From Portunus trituberculatus (lineage: Eukaryota > Arthropoda > Malacostraca > Decapoda > Portunidae), in contig NC_059296.1 in the NCBI RefSeq assembly GCF_017591435.1, positions 4,187,001 to 4,251,000 of the forward strand: a stretch of 64,000 nucleotides of DNA. Reading direction: 5' to 3'. The notes beneath the pieces are model-generated. The model was given only the letters and a program-made list of their open reading frames with translations. It was not told where the DNA came from and searched no databases. Below, in pieces: positions 1 to 20,160 of the stretch; the first letter of the stretch is position 1, and each line of letters begins with the position of its first letter. A program made the translations under genes and the position numbers.

Positions 1-1800
<1,800 letters not shown>

Positions 1801-2100
1801 AGGTGAGGCAAGCGTCACGACAGGTTGAAGGACTCACTTATTAATTAGAGGATTAAATGCCACTAAAAACCAACAATACAAGTACATGCTCTAAATACTT
1901 TCGCTCTTTCCCTTTGGCGACAAGATAAAGCACGCTGGTACAAGACAGGTAAGAGTAAAAAGTTCACATCAGGTGAAGCAACGCATGACAGGTTGACTCA
2001 AGCCAGGCGACAGAAAGCAGGTCAGAACAAGACAGGTAACACAAAGCAGATGTCCACAAGGCAGGTCAGTGGAGTGCAGGTTGACGCAAGGAAGGTCAGC
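1801..2100. repeat. Degenerate CAGGT-rich repeat
   Basis: A ~27-bp segment at 1801-1828 (AGGTGAGGCAAGCG followed by GACAGGTTGA) recurs in diverged form at 1971-1996 (AGGTGAAGCAACGC, then GACAGGTTGA). The word (A/G)CAGGT also recurs several times between 1940 and 2090. It looks like an eroded tandem repeat; no regular period is preserved. Confidence 0.35.
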
Positions 2101-2659
2101 GCTGGATGAACGTACGTCGGCGGAGATCCTTGAGTAGACGAATCGCCTGAATCATGCGGTGAAGACTGTCAACAGCCGCCGCGGGGCCTCCACTCGCCCC
2201 CTAGCCATCCATCACCGCCTCCCGCCACGACGGACGGCCGGACAAACAGCCACTTTCCCTCATTGGCCTGCCTCGTAATTACCCAAGGAAAGGAACACCA
2301 TAAAAAGAAAGAAACGAGAGAAAAAACAGGTCATTCCTTCAACCCGGCACGCAAACATGGAAAGGAAAAATAAAAGAAAACGTGAGTTCTTGCTAATCAC
2401 TTGCATAATTCATGGGAGCGAAAAAAAAAAAAAACGTAATGGCAGGAGGGTAATGAATCTTGCTTTCACCTCGGAGTGGCGGCGCGGAGGGCGACACATG
2501 GTCAACGGGTGTCCAGGCAACGACAACACAACACTCCTCGACAAAGGCACAGCTGACCCGAGGCTAGCTCATCCATCCCCTCCGCGTCCTCGGGGGAAAA
2601 ACAAACACTTTTTAATGTTGTTGGCCGTGGACAAGAGGAAGGGAAAGTGTAACGCGTGT

Positions 2660-2661
<2 letters not shown>
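2101..2661. other. GC-rich then A-rich noncoding sequence
   Basis: A GC-rich block (about 2150-2270) carries CCTCATTGGCCTGCC and is followed by purine-rich DNA with an A12 run near 2420. The 133-aa frame beginning at 2357 ends in the GT array and is not convincing. Confidence 0.5.
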
Positions 2662-2718
<57 letters not shown>

Positions 2719-2748
2719 TGTGTGTGTGTCTGTTTGCGCGTGTGTGTA
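2662..2748. repeat. (GT)n microsatellite, imperfect
   Basis: About 28 clean GT units are followed by copies interrupted by CTG and TTTGCGC, so the right part is decaying. Confidence 0.95.
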
Positions 2749-2840
2749 TTTATTTTAGTGCAAGTGCATGAACTGAATATCTAGTTCAAGAAAGCAGGAT
2801 TTTTATCGAGCTACTGTTGCCGTCTGCATGTCTACTGGTA

Positions 2841-3827
<987 letters not shown>

Positions 3828-3891
<64 letters not shown>
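3828..3891. repeat. (TC)n microsatellite, ~32 units
   Basis: Uninterrupted TC dinucleotides. Confidence 0.97.
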
Positions 3892-7398
<3,507 letters not shown>

Positions 7399-7706
7399 AC
7401 GTGTAAGTCTACTGTCTTCCTACATCTTTACATGCGGAATTACTTTAAAATATACTATAAACCACTGGTAGAGTTACGTGTAAGTCTACTGTCTTCTTGC
7501 ACCCTTACATGTCGGCTTACATTAAGTTATATTATAAACCACTGGTAGAGTCACGTGTAAGTCTACTGTCTTCTTGCATCTTTACATGTGGACTTACATT
7601 AAAATATATCATTAACCACTAATAGAGTCACGTGTAAGTCTACTATCTTCCTGCACCTTTCCATGTGGACTTAAATTAAAATATATTATAAAGCACTGGT
7701 AGAGTT
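7399..7706. repeat. 77-bp minisatellite, four units
   Basis: Four head-to-tail units start at 7399, 7476, 7553 and 7630, each exactly 77 bp, so divergence is by substitution only. Every unit opens with ACGTGTAAGTCTACT and ends near CACT(G/A)(G/A)TAGAGT. Units 1, 3 and 4 have CACGTG at the junction. Inside unit 3 the words TGTAAGTC and GACTTACA form an 8-bp inverted repeat; the second arm carries mismatches in the other units. No further full unit is visible on either side. Whether it is expressed, or derives from a transposon, is unknown. Confidence 0.93.

Positions 7707-10744
<3,038 letters not shown>

Positions 10745-10773
<29 letters not shown>
10745..10773. repeat. (CT)n short microsatellite
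   Basis: About 14 CT units; a (CA)7 run follows at 10834-10849. Confidence 0.93.
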
Positions 10774-10776
<3 letters not shown>

Positions 10777-11389
10777 TCATAGCTATTATCCTACAGGTGG
10801 TCTGCGTTGTGTCAAGGAAGGGAAAGCGACTCAAACACACACACACACAAAAAACTGCACTCCCTGTCATGAAAGCATCGTAGCCTGGTAGAGCGACGGT
10901 GTAATAATAAAACTATGCACACTTTCTACATACCTTTAAGTTTGTTCTGTGCCTTCCATGATTTGTATAATTTCAACCAAAGAGAGAGAGAGAAAGAGGA
11001 TTCGAACATCCATTCTTTTCTCGGGGTCAAAGTTAAGTTCCGACAGCAGGTGTGAGATGGCGTTAGTATGCGCGAATACATTGTTCTTGAAGATTCAGGT
11101 CTGATACGTGCATGACGGAATCCAGTATCAAATTTGCGGTGCGGGAGGAGAGGACGGGCCAGAGGTGTCCGCGGGCTCACCACGGAATCCATTAGCAAAT
11201 AGATGAGGAACTTGAGATGAGAGATAGTTATGCGCAGCGGCCAGGGAAAGGGAGAGGACTGGCCTTTGCTCCGATGAGAGGCGAGAAATAAATAATTATC
11301 TCTGGATTTTGTTCTGAACATGACCTTGCTCGCCCCTGAGACCCTGATAACACTGCGCCATCTTTCTCAGAACGGTACGTCTTCTGCTT
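10774..11389. other. Unique noncoding sequence
   Basis: A 131-aa minus-strand frame (10926-11321) is unrecognised and low in hydrophobic patterning. No other structure seen. Confidence 0.5.

Positions 11390-11457
<68 letters not shown>
11390..11457. repeat. (GT)n array, left of SINE
   Basis: About 34 GT units abutting the 3' end of the tRNA-headed SINE. On the minus strand this is a (CA)n tail. Confidence 0.95.
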
Positions 11458-11458
<1 letters not shown>

Positions 11459-11744
11459 TTCACCTCGGTCGTCTGTTGATCACCCAGCCAGTCTTCCCCA
11501 TTACGGAGCGAGCTCAGAGCTCATAGACCGATTTTCGGGTAGGATTGAGACCACATCACACACAACACACACCGGGAAAGCGAGGCCACAACCCCTCGAG
11601 TTACATCCCGTACCTATTTACTGCTAGGTGAACAGGGGCCACACATTAAGAGGCTTGCCCATTTGCCTCGCCGCTTACCGGGACTCGAACCCGGCCCTCT
11701 CGATTGTGAGTCGAGCGTGCTAACCACTACACTACGCGATGTGT
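11458..11744 (-). mobile_element. SINE with tRNA-Val-like head
   Basis: Read on the minus strand, the element begins near 11744 with a tRNA-like head. The A-box is in GTGTAGTGGTTAGCACG. An anticodon arm CTCGA-CTCACAA-TCGAG would present CAC (Val). The B-box is GGGTTCGAGTCCC. The acceptor stem does not pair, so this is not a working tRNA gene. A tRNA-unrelated body of about 210 bp follows; it contains GCTAGGTGAACAGGGGCC (rc of 11621-11638 region) and ends in CA repeats. Both flanks are GT on the + strand, so any target duplication is hidden. tRNA-headed SINEs with similar bodies are, from memory, common in crustaceans; the exact family name is not asserted. Confidence 0.8.
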
Positions 11745-11745
11745 G

Positions 11746-11863
<118 letters not shown>

Positions 11864-11968
11864 TATAGGGTGACAGGTTGAAATTTTGTTTTCCTACATT
11901 GCAAGTGGTCTATCTTCCTATTAATCACTCGTCAGTCAAGTTGAGATGCAGGTTTTGCACTTGCAGGT

Positions 11969-11975
<7 letters not shown>

Positions 11976-12040
<65 letters not shown>
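11976..12040. repeat. (CT)n microsatellite, ~32 units
   Basis: Uninterrupted CT dinucleotides followed by a short ACACACA. Confidence 0.97.
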
Positions 12041-12044
<4 letters not shown>

Positions 12045-12852
12045 CACACACCTGCTTTGCTCGGGGCTAAGAAAACTTCATTACCGAGTCCCAGCCAAAC
12101 ATGATGGATGGAGGTTCCATTGCCGACACTCCAGAGCCACATGACGAGCGTGGAGGTGCGCCACAAGGCCTCTGTCCCTCTCCAACCTGCGCCACGGTAC
12201 TATTTTCGCTCCACCTCACCTTCCCTTACGTCCACTCCTCCTGCCCTGACAAGCAAGTATATTGTTTGGTCACAAACAGGCGCGCAAATAAGGCTTATTT
12301 AACCCAGGATAAGCATACAAGCACGGACATTATCAGCTTAAATCTTTAAAATTGATAATACAGATTCATCAAGTGTCTGGTGAGGCTTATCTCGGCCAAT
12401 AAATGACCTTCAAGCCAGTGGATGCCAGCGACACTGCCACCCTGTCCCCTGCCTCCCCTGCCTGCCCTGCCACCCTGCCCCGCCCTGCCTCCTCCACGCT
12501 CCACCTTCCCTGACGTCAAATTATTACACATAAAACTTGCCTCGTGAGCTGCCTGGACAGTGCGGTCATGAATCGTATCTGAGGGCGCATCACAGTGAGT
12601 CTTGCGGTGAGTGGCCGCTTAGCACTGTGATACCCCTGATGCCTCGTTGCTGTTTTCTTCCAAAGCCATTCGCAGAAGTGTTGCAGGCTGGGTGCTGTAA
12701 GGCCGTCAGCTGATGCAATCAAACTGTTGGGTCTTTACAACCCTAAATATTTTTACACCTGCTCGCGTGATTCTCCTGCTATTGAAGTATTTCTTTTTAT
12801 ATATTTTCTTTTATCCCATATTTGCTAGATGTCTGTTTTCCTGTTTATCTGC

Positions 12853-12855
<3 letters not shown>
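12041..12855. other. Unique noncoding sequence
   Basis: Contains a C-rich degenerate run (CCCTGCC repeated, 12430-12490). Frames are short and unrecognised. Confidence 0.5.

Positions 12856-12920
<65 letters not shown>
12856..12920. repeat. (TC)n microsatellite, ~32 units
   Basis: Uninterrupted TC run ending in CCCCCC. Confidence 0.97.
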
Positions 12921-12923
<3 letters not shown>

Positions 12924-14210
12924 CCCAGCGCATCTTTAGTATATACAAGTATCTGTGCAGGCAGTCAATTATTGTCAGTGTTCGTTCAGCTACTTTCAGT
13001 CCTCATCCATAAACGTCGCATTAGTTAGTATCAATTAGAGATTGATTTGAGCTGCTGAATTACTTAGATCAACATAATGATAGAGTAAAGTAATCACCTG
13101 GAACATCTCCTTACGCTTCCCACACGTCACTCTTATGTCTACTTTGGCCTCGTAAAGAACATAATATTAGTACAGGGAGTGACGCGGGAGATGCTGGTGT
13201 TGGTTTCTGAGACGAGGGAAGCGAGAGACGAACAATGACAGGTGGGAACTGAGAGACGTGTCCACTGTGCGTAAGGAAGCGACAGAAGAGTACGAGAAGA
13301 AGGTGGTGAAGAGGTGATAGTCAAAAGAAGACAGCACAGTACGTAGTAAAGTAAGTGGTGAAGCATCCAGACAAATGCACAAACGCCCAACCACCCACTC
13401 ACCAACACACATTTAGTTAAAGGAGATATCATGTAATTCCAAACGGCAGAATTTCCTCGCCAGATAGACAAATGGGTTCCTCTTCCTCCTAATGAATGAA
13501 TCGGCTCACTTCAAGTCAGTTCACCCTTAGTGTCAATGCATTATTACTTGAGTGCAACTTTCTCATGCGAGGTCGAAGGGTTATCAATATAGATTAATTT
13601 CTCACACACGGGAAAGTGGATTCACGAGAAGGTTGCATGGCAAGGGTTGCAGAGTCAGAGAGGATACGTGGCGTGGGTGGAAGGAAGGATGGAGCTTGTG
13701 TGAAAAGGAGGAAGAGAAAGAGAAATCGCCATTGAGAGGATGGGTAAGATTTCAGCATTCCAATCACGCCAAGGTGCCCACAGACAATGATGCACCTGAG
13801 GAAAAAAAGGCAAGAGAAGCATTTTGTGTACCGAGTTAACTTTGCACATTGCCATAAAGAATAACAAAAGTCTGCCAAGCCACCCCGCCCTTGCTCACAT
13901 CCGCTGCCTGCAGGATAAAAATCAGCTGGGTACATCAGATTCCCTTGAGCGATTCCTCACTGCTTGGCGCGATGAGCAGTAATGGCTGGCGAGGGAGAAA
14001 AGCTCAGCCCGGGTCCCTTATCAGCCAGACTCCTCGACCCTCGTTCGGCGCCGCCACGAATGGCCGCTAAATATCGCAGTAGTTCCTTATAATTCCTCTG
14101 AAGCTGTTCCGCGACCGAGCCTCTTGATCTCTGTAATTATGCTGATATCTGCCCGCGATTATGGTGACCTTTATTGCCAAGACTCCCGTGGTCCCCGGCT
14201 AGCGTTCTGG
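12921..14210. other. Unique noncoding sequence
   Basis: No array longer than 20 bp for almost 1.3 kb. Minus-strand frames at 13139-13471 and 13594-13935 look like chance. A balanced island at 14030-14180 carries ATAATTCC, GTAATTATG and GATTATGG. Confidence 0.45.
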
Positions 14211-15300
14211 TGCAGCTTTTCTCCCTCCCTTCTTCCTTTCTCCCTCCCTCTATCTCTGCCCCCTGCTTCCCTTCCCTGCTTCACTGCCTCCCTCCTGCCC
14301 TTCCTCCCCCGGCATCCCCCCCATGGCGTGAGATCCTCCACTGTGTTTAGGTGAATCTTGTTTGTTGCTCTGGCCTGTATTTAACCTTTACCTCGCCGGC
14401 TGCCGCCCCGCTATGAGCGTGAACTCTTTCCCAATTTCTAAGACTGCTTACGAGTGTGCAGGTGAAATAGAGGGACATGAAGGAACATAACAAGCTAGGA
14501 GGACTTTATGAACACTAAAGTATAACGCCGTATATAAGTTGATTGCAACATGCAAGTAAAATATATGATGTGGTCTGGACGAAATTAAGAAATTTCATAA
14601 ATATACTGTACTGCCACTCGAGGGCCGCGGCGCAGGGGTTCTCAGGTAACACTTTTTCCTTTCGAGTCCCAACACACATCTCAGAGGATGACGTCAGCAG
14701 CTCTTTCTGGCGGTCACCTGTCTGAGCGCCCGGGACTCACACTCACAGGTGACCCAGGGACTCCCCTGAAGGTGCTCGATCACTTTATAATGAGCTGATC
14801 GCTGCCGCGATTACTGCTCCTCCCAGCGGCACCTCCTTACCCCCATAAAGAAGAGTGTCAGGGGGAACAAACACGCAATGCCGGTGTATATCTGACACCT
14901 CGGCTTACTCCCACCTCCCTTCCCCTATCACCCTCCACCCTTTCCATACCTTCCCTCTCTTTTCTTCTTTTCCCCTCGTTGCTCTACCTTCTCTTATTCA
15001 GAGCACCTCATCTATCTCGCCGACTCTTCTGTTCCCTGATGAACGGACGCCTCGTCACAGACCGATACAGGGATGGACTGAACCGCAGCATCAGCTAATG
15101 AAGGGTCTTAAGAGTGTGATAAGACCCATTAAGCTCGCGGTTAAGAGGTGTGGATTATAGACTCAGAGAAATGGCCGATCGTTCAGACCTCGCGTGATTG
15201 TTGACACTCGACCTTAATCGGCTCTTATGGCGAGGCGGCAACCGAGGGCTTCTTGGCGGGAGGAGCGGCGTTCGTGCCTCTTAAAATACAAGCTGTCCCG
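14211..15300. other. Pyrimidine patch and A/T-site island
   Basis: 14217-14320 and 14910-15030 are C/T-rich. An island at 15085-15240 contains CAGCTAATGAAG, GTGTGATAAGACC, CATTAAGC and CTTAATCGG, plausible homeodomain/GATA-type words. No coding signal. Confidence 0.4.
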
Positions 15301-15930
15301 CCGCTCCCCCGCACCTCGCCCTCATCATGCTGGAATGGACGGTCTCCTCACATTGTATCTTATTGCAGGCACGTCATATTTATTCTCACTTGTCTAGAGT
15401 TCAACGGGACATTAATATCATGAACAGCCGTACTGATAACTCTTGAATAATGAGTTAATTGAACATACAATGAGGTCACTTGAAACCTAATGTGATCTTG
15501 GTTTGCATATCTAATCCACCCGAACCAAGGGCAAAGGCGATCCTTGCCAACAGGTGGCGCAAACAAAACATGATGAAATGATAAGATAATGCAATAACAA
15601 CGAGCACATAAAGGCAGTCATTATGATACATGAAATTCATATATCAATGAGGTGAAATTAGCTTTGAAAAATCATATGATAAGATAGAGTAATACAGCAA
15701 CAACAATACATACATTCATGAGGTGGAGTCACAGAAACAATACAGCAACATCCCTGAATGACTGCTCAACTCTACTCCTCTAGCAAAAATAGGGACGCTA
15801 TTATAGTAGACAACATATGCTTCTCTTCTTTAGTTCAGTCCGCGCTGAGAGGATAAGACCTTTAGGCTCTCCATGCAGGCCGGTCACGCGGGGACATCAT
15901 TTATACGACACACAGCCGCCTATAAGTTCT
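15301..15930. other. AT-rich sequence with eroded repeat
   Basis: TGATAAGATA recurs (15579, 15677) and (C)ATGAGGTG(G/A) recurs (15646, 15717), suggesting an old tandem duplication blurred by indels. No gene seen. Confidence 0.35.
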
Positions 15931-16330
15931 TTCTGACTGGCAATGCTTCTTCCTTATTCACTCTGTACGCCCTTCTTTTCTTCCTCCTTCATTTCTTCAC
16001 TTGTTCTCTTCCCTCCTCGTATATCTTTGTCCTACTTTTCTCCTTCCTTTCTCCGTCAGTAATCCTAAATTTCTTCTAACTTTACACTTACTTCTATGTT
16101 TATGTTCCTGTCTTACGTCTTTGCGTTACCTCCATTCTCTCCTTTCTCTTACCCTTCACTGACCTTCTTACCTGTAGCCTTCCTTACTCCTATTTTATTC
16201 TCCCTGGAACATTTTCACTGCCTCTGTATCAACACTCCCTCTCCCTTGTCCATCCCTCCCCTTGCCTACCGTATACCAGCCATCGTTCCTTTCTTCCCTT
16301 GCTTCTTCCCTCCATTGCACCCTCCCTCTT
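15931..16330. other. Pyrimidine-rich tract (400 bp)
   Basis: Mostly C and T on the + strand without a fixed repeat unit. The 164-aa frame through it is an effect of composition. Confidence 0.5.
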
Positions 16331-16620
16331 TGATCGTGAGCACCCTAAGGGTCAGCTGGGTCTCACCAGGTCACCGAGGGTCCAAGATCTGTTTGAACAT
16401 TCGGGGGCAAGTCACGAGGCCTGATCAGAATTTCGAGCCGAGAAACGTAATCACGAGGCGAGGAATCATGAGAGCAACAGGGGCAGGTGAGACCTCGATC
16501 ACAGGAGCAGAAACACGAGGAGGTGGAGGAGGAGTGAGGAAATGGAGAAGAGGTAAGAGAGAGGGACCGTGGCCAGAGAGAGGAGAATAGTGTGGAGAGA
16601 AGGGGAGGTGGGAGGGGGAA
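16331..16620. other. Purine-rich tract after switch
   Basis: The + strand flips to G/A-rich, with GGAGGTGGAGGAGG near 16520 and AGAGAGAGG further on. This mirrors the pyrimidine tract immediately upstream. Confidence 0.5.
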
Positions 16621-17381
16621 GGAGTCACGCGGAGCAAGGCCACAACTCAGCCGGTCATTAGGTCATGTCCGACACTTCAAATATAAAAGAGAATTTATCA
16701 TCATATGAACAAATATTCAAAGAAAATTGATACTCGTATAAGGAAGAATGAAATGGATATGTATCACCATCAGAGCGATATAGAGAGGCAATAAATCAGG
16801 TGAGGCAACGCTGAGAAAACAAATCACCGCATCCAGAAAATTATACAGAACATCACCACACAGTGTTTCGCCAGCGTGGCGGCAATGCTGCGTGATGGTG
16901 AAGGTGTGGGAGTGGTGTCCGTGCCCTTGCCCTGCTGCCGGCCCAGTGGCGGCGTGGTCCCCGGCAGCAGCTGCAGGGTCCCGCGCCGCCTGCGGGAGGA
17001 AGCCAATCATGAAATTGCTGCTCACGAAGAACCACCCACGAAGCGCTACTTTCCAATCCTGGGCTCGCATGTTGGGCCTCATCCTGCCCCTCGCGCTCCC
17101 ATCATGCAAGCAATTAAGTCTTATTCACTTATAAATAATTAACTCCTTAATAAGCCTTTAACAAATAATAGGGAATTAGAATAAGACAGGCGTAACACGG
17201 CTGCATACTAAACACCACGTTCATTACCACCTTCAATACAACAGGCGTTTATTGCACAAACATAATAAATGCTGGAAGCGCGTTCAGTTAGCGACCATCA
17301 AGCGTGTTCCTATTTGTTCTCCATCGCTCACCCGAAGTGTTTTACCGATAACCAAATGGCTGCAATATGTACCATGCAAAA
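16621..17381. other. Upstream sequence of candidate exon
   Basis: AT-rich at 16670-16750, GC-rich at 16870-17000. A stretch with CAATTAAGTC, ATAATTAACTCC and TTAATAAGCC lies at 17105-17160. It is the natural place for regulatory sites of the candidate exon at 17429, but no factor can be assigned. Confidence 0.4.
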
Positions 17382-17418
17382 TATATAAGTGCATGGACAT
17401 AAACAGCAGCATCAGAAC
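17382..17418 (+). promoter_or_regulatory. Candidate TATA box and Inr
   Basis: TATATAAG starts at 17382. An Inr-like TCAGA has its A at 17414, 32 bases downstream, which is the canonical TATA-to-start spacing. The candidate ATG follows at 17429, implying a very short 5' leader if this start site is used. Core-promoter words occur by chance in AT-rich DNA, so the call depends on the exon next to it. Confidence 0.35.
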
Positions 17419-17428
17419 GAGGAACAAC

Positions 17429-17563
17429 ATGGTGTGGGTAGTCAGGTGGACAGTGTTACATGCCTCTCTGTTCCTGTTCTATATTCTATTACCTCCTGAC
17501 GGAACGTTCGCCGGGCAGCACAGGAAGAGATGGATACACTGCGTCGTGTACAAGGGCGAACAA
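17429..17563 (+). CDS. Candidate first coding exon of a secreted protein
   Basis: Forty-five codons from an ATG in strong context (A at -3, G at +4). Residues 1-28 look like a signal peptide: a short N-region ending in Arg6, a hydrophobic core (WTVLHASLFLFYILLPP), and GTFA before Gly29, giving Thr/Ala at -3/-1. The mature part begins GQHRKRWIHCVVYKGEQ. The exon ends in phase 0 at CAA|GTAAGT (GT at 17564), ten bases before an in-frame stop, which favours splicing over a 48-aa protein. An in-frame ATG 36 bases upstream (MDINSS...) is an alternative start. One Cys followed by VVYKGEQ faintly recalls the start of a von Willebrand C-type domain; this is speculation, and I do not recognise the protein. 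No matching second exon was identified. Confidence 0.4.
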
Positions 17564-18054
17564 GTAAGTGGCTGAGTCCGTGGAGGAAAGGTCTCGGGTG
17601 TCAAAGGTCTGGAATCCCACGACGTTAGTGCTGGGCTTATTGAGGCGGGGGCGCTCCAGGTGGGTCCACTTTCTAAAGACTCCACCTTTTATACATATTT
17701 TTCCTCAGACATTTTTAGCATTCTGTTTTTCATTTCGTTAAGGTAAAAGTAAAGTGGAAGAAAAAGCGGATCGAAAAACTTGGAGCACTGACAGGCGGGT
17801 TCACGAGAGGCCACGAGGTCGCGGGCAGCCGGCCACACGTAAGCAATCCCCGGAGGAAAGGCAGCGGCCATTATCCGGCCCATTGTCCACCCTGGGAGCC
17901 TCTGACGAGACCTGTTACACCTGCTGCCGGTGCTCCCCCTGCCAGGCCGCCCACCATCCCACCCTCCCTCCTCACACCACTCAGACAACCACTAAATCTT
18001 CCACTCCTTCCCCTCAGTATCAACTTCCTCACGTCTCCACATCCGTTACTGAGG
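17564..18054. other. Putative start of intron after candidate exon
   Basis: Begins GTAAGT. A frame at 17754-18065 contains a cysteine-dense stretch (CYTCCRCSPC) but has no polypyrimidine acceptor in front, so I do not join it to the exon. Confidence 0.3.
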
Positions 18055-18275
18055 GATGGTGGTGATGGTAGTGGAGGGAGCGGTGCTGGCGCTGGAGATG
18101 GTGATGGCCGTGGTTGTGGTTGAAGTGGTGTTGCTGTGGTTGAGGTGGTGGTAGTGGTGGACCCAGCATCAATGGCAGCGGCACAAGTGGTGGTGGAGTT
18201 GGGATATTGGAAGGCTTGGAAGGTGTAGCAGCAGCAGAAAAGTGGTAGTGGTGGTGATGGGTCAGGGGTGGTGGG
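18055..18275. repeat. Degenerate (GGT/GTG)n tract
   Basis: About 220 bp dominated by TGG/GTG codons with many substitutions. The reverse strand reads as a Thr/Pro-rich frame, a composition artefact. Confidence 0.7.
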
Positions 18276-18812
18276 GGTGAGGGAGGCAGTAGGAGGCTGG
18301 AATACCCGGCGTGCAGTGGGTGTCGTCACGACGAGGACATAAAAGCCGTCGACTAGAGGCGGCGGGTCACTGGCATGGGGCCGACCCTTGCCTGACCCCG
18401 TGTCGGTAATATTTTAGATTAAAAATTTGGAGGCGTATTGTCACGTTTAGCGGAGGCCGTTGCTGTTGCCTGCCAATGCTATAAATTAAGGACTTTCAAG
18501 TGAGTTATTAAAAGGGTCATGTAAGCGGCGGTAAATTTCGCCTCGTCGCCTTCCCGCCTTGTGTGTCGCCATCCGGGAGGCGTGAGGGAGATGAGAGGAC
18601 CTTCCCCACCACGCTGAGGTCACTGCTAATATTTTGATATACCACGACGTTACGGTCGCTAAACACGTTCTTTATTACTCCACTAAAAGGAATGAATGTA
18701 TAACATATTCATCACTGGACCACTACCATCACCATCACCATCACCGTCACCCTCACTAAACAGCAAATCGTTCACCAACACTCAATACATATTTGAATAA
18801 ATAACACGACAT
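18276..18812. other. Unique island upstream of MITE
   Basis: 18400-18545 has GGTAATATTTTAG, TATAAATTAAGG, GAGTTATTAAAAGGGTCATG and GGTAAATTTCG in otherwise GC-balanced DNA. This looks like a regulatory island rather than coding. A (ACC/ATC)n run lies at 18723-18755. Confidence 0.4.
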
Positions 18813-18816
18813 TTAA

Positions 18817-19022
18817 CCCCTTGAGTACCATGACGCGTTTCCATATCCATTCCGCTTACGATTTTGTGATTTTATGCAGCTTCAGAAACTCATGTGGGGA
18901 TTAAAATAGTGAAGACAGTGAAAATTAATCTTCTGACCACCAAAGACCCTTGCTAGTGTCAAGAAAAAGGTCTTAATCATACACAAATGTCAAGGTAAAA
19001 ATGTATCCCAGTACTGAAGGGG
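18817..19022 (+). mobile_element. TTAA-flanked MITE, copy 1
   Basis: 206 bp bounded by TTAA on both sides (18813-18816, 19023-19026). The ends are inverted: left CCCCTTGAGTAC, right GTACTGAAGGGG, whose complement reads CCCCTTCAGTAC. The interior has no transposase frame. A second copy lies at 62792-63001 on the other strand and shares blocks such as CAGCTTCAGAAA, TAATCTTCTGACC and GACCCTTG in the same order. TTAA duplications and ends beginning CCC are hallmarks of piggyBac-type elements, so a nonautonomous piggyBac-like MITE is the best reading. Confidence 0.8.
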
Positions 19023-19026
19023 TTAA

Positions 19027-20160
<1,134 letters not shown>

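Noticed and set aside
11660..11742. Functional tRNA-Val gene
   Set aside because: Anticodon and T arms pair, but the acceptor stem does not, and the sequence continues into a SINE body.
17754..18065. Cysteine-rich second exon (CYTCCRCSPC) for the 17.4-kb candidate gene
   Set aside because: No polypyrimidine-AG acceptor in frame and the surrounding frame is low-complexity Ser/Thr/Pro.
17871..18329. 152-aa minus-strand Thr/Pro-rich protein
   Set aside because: It is the reverse reading of a degenerate GGT/GTG tract.
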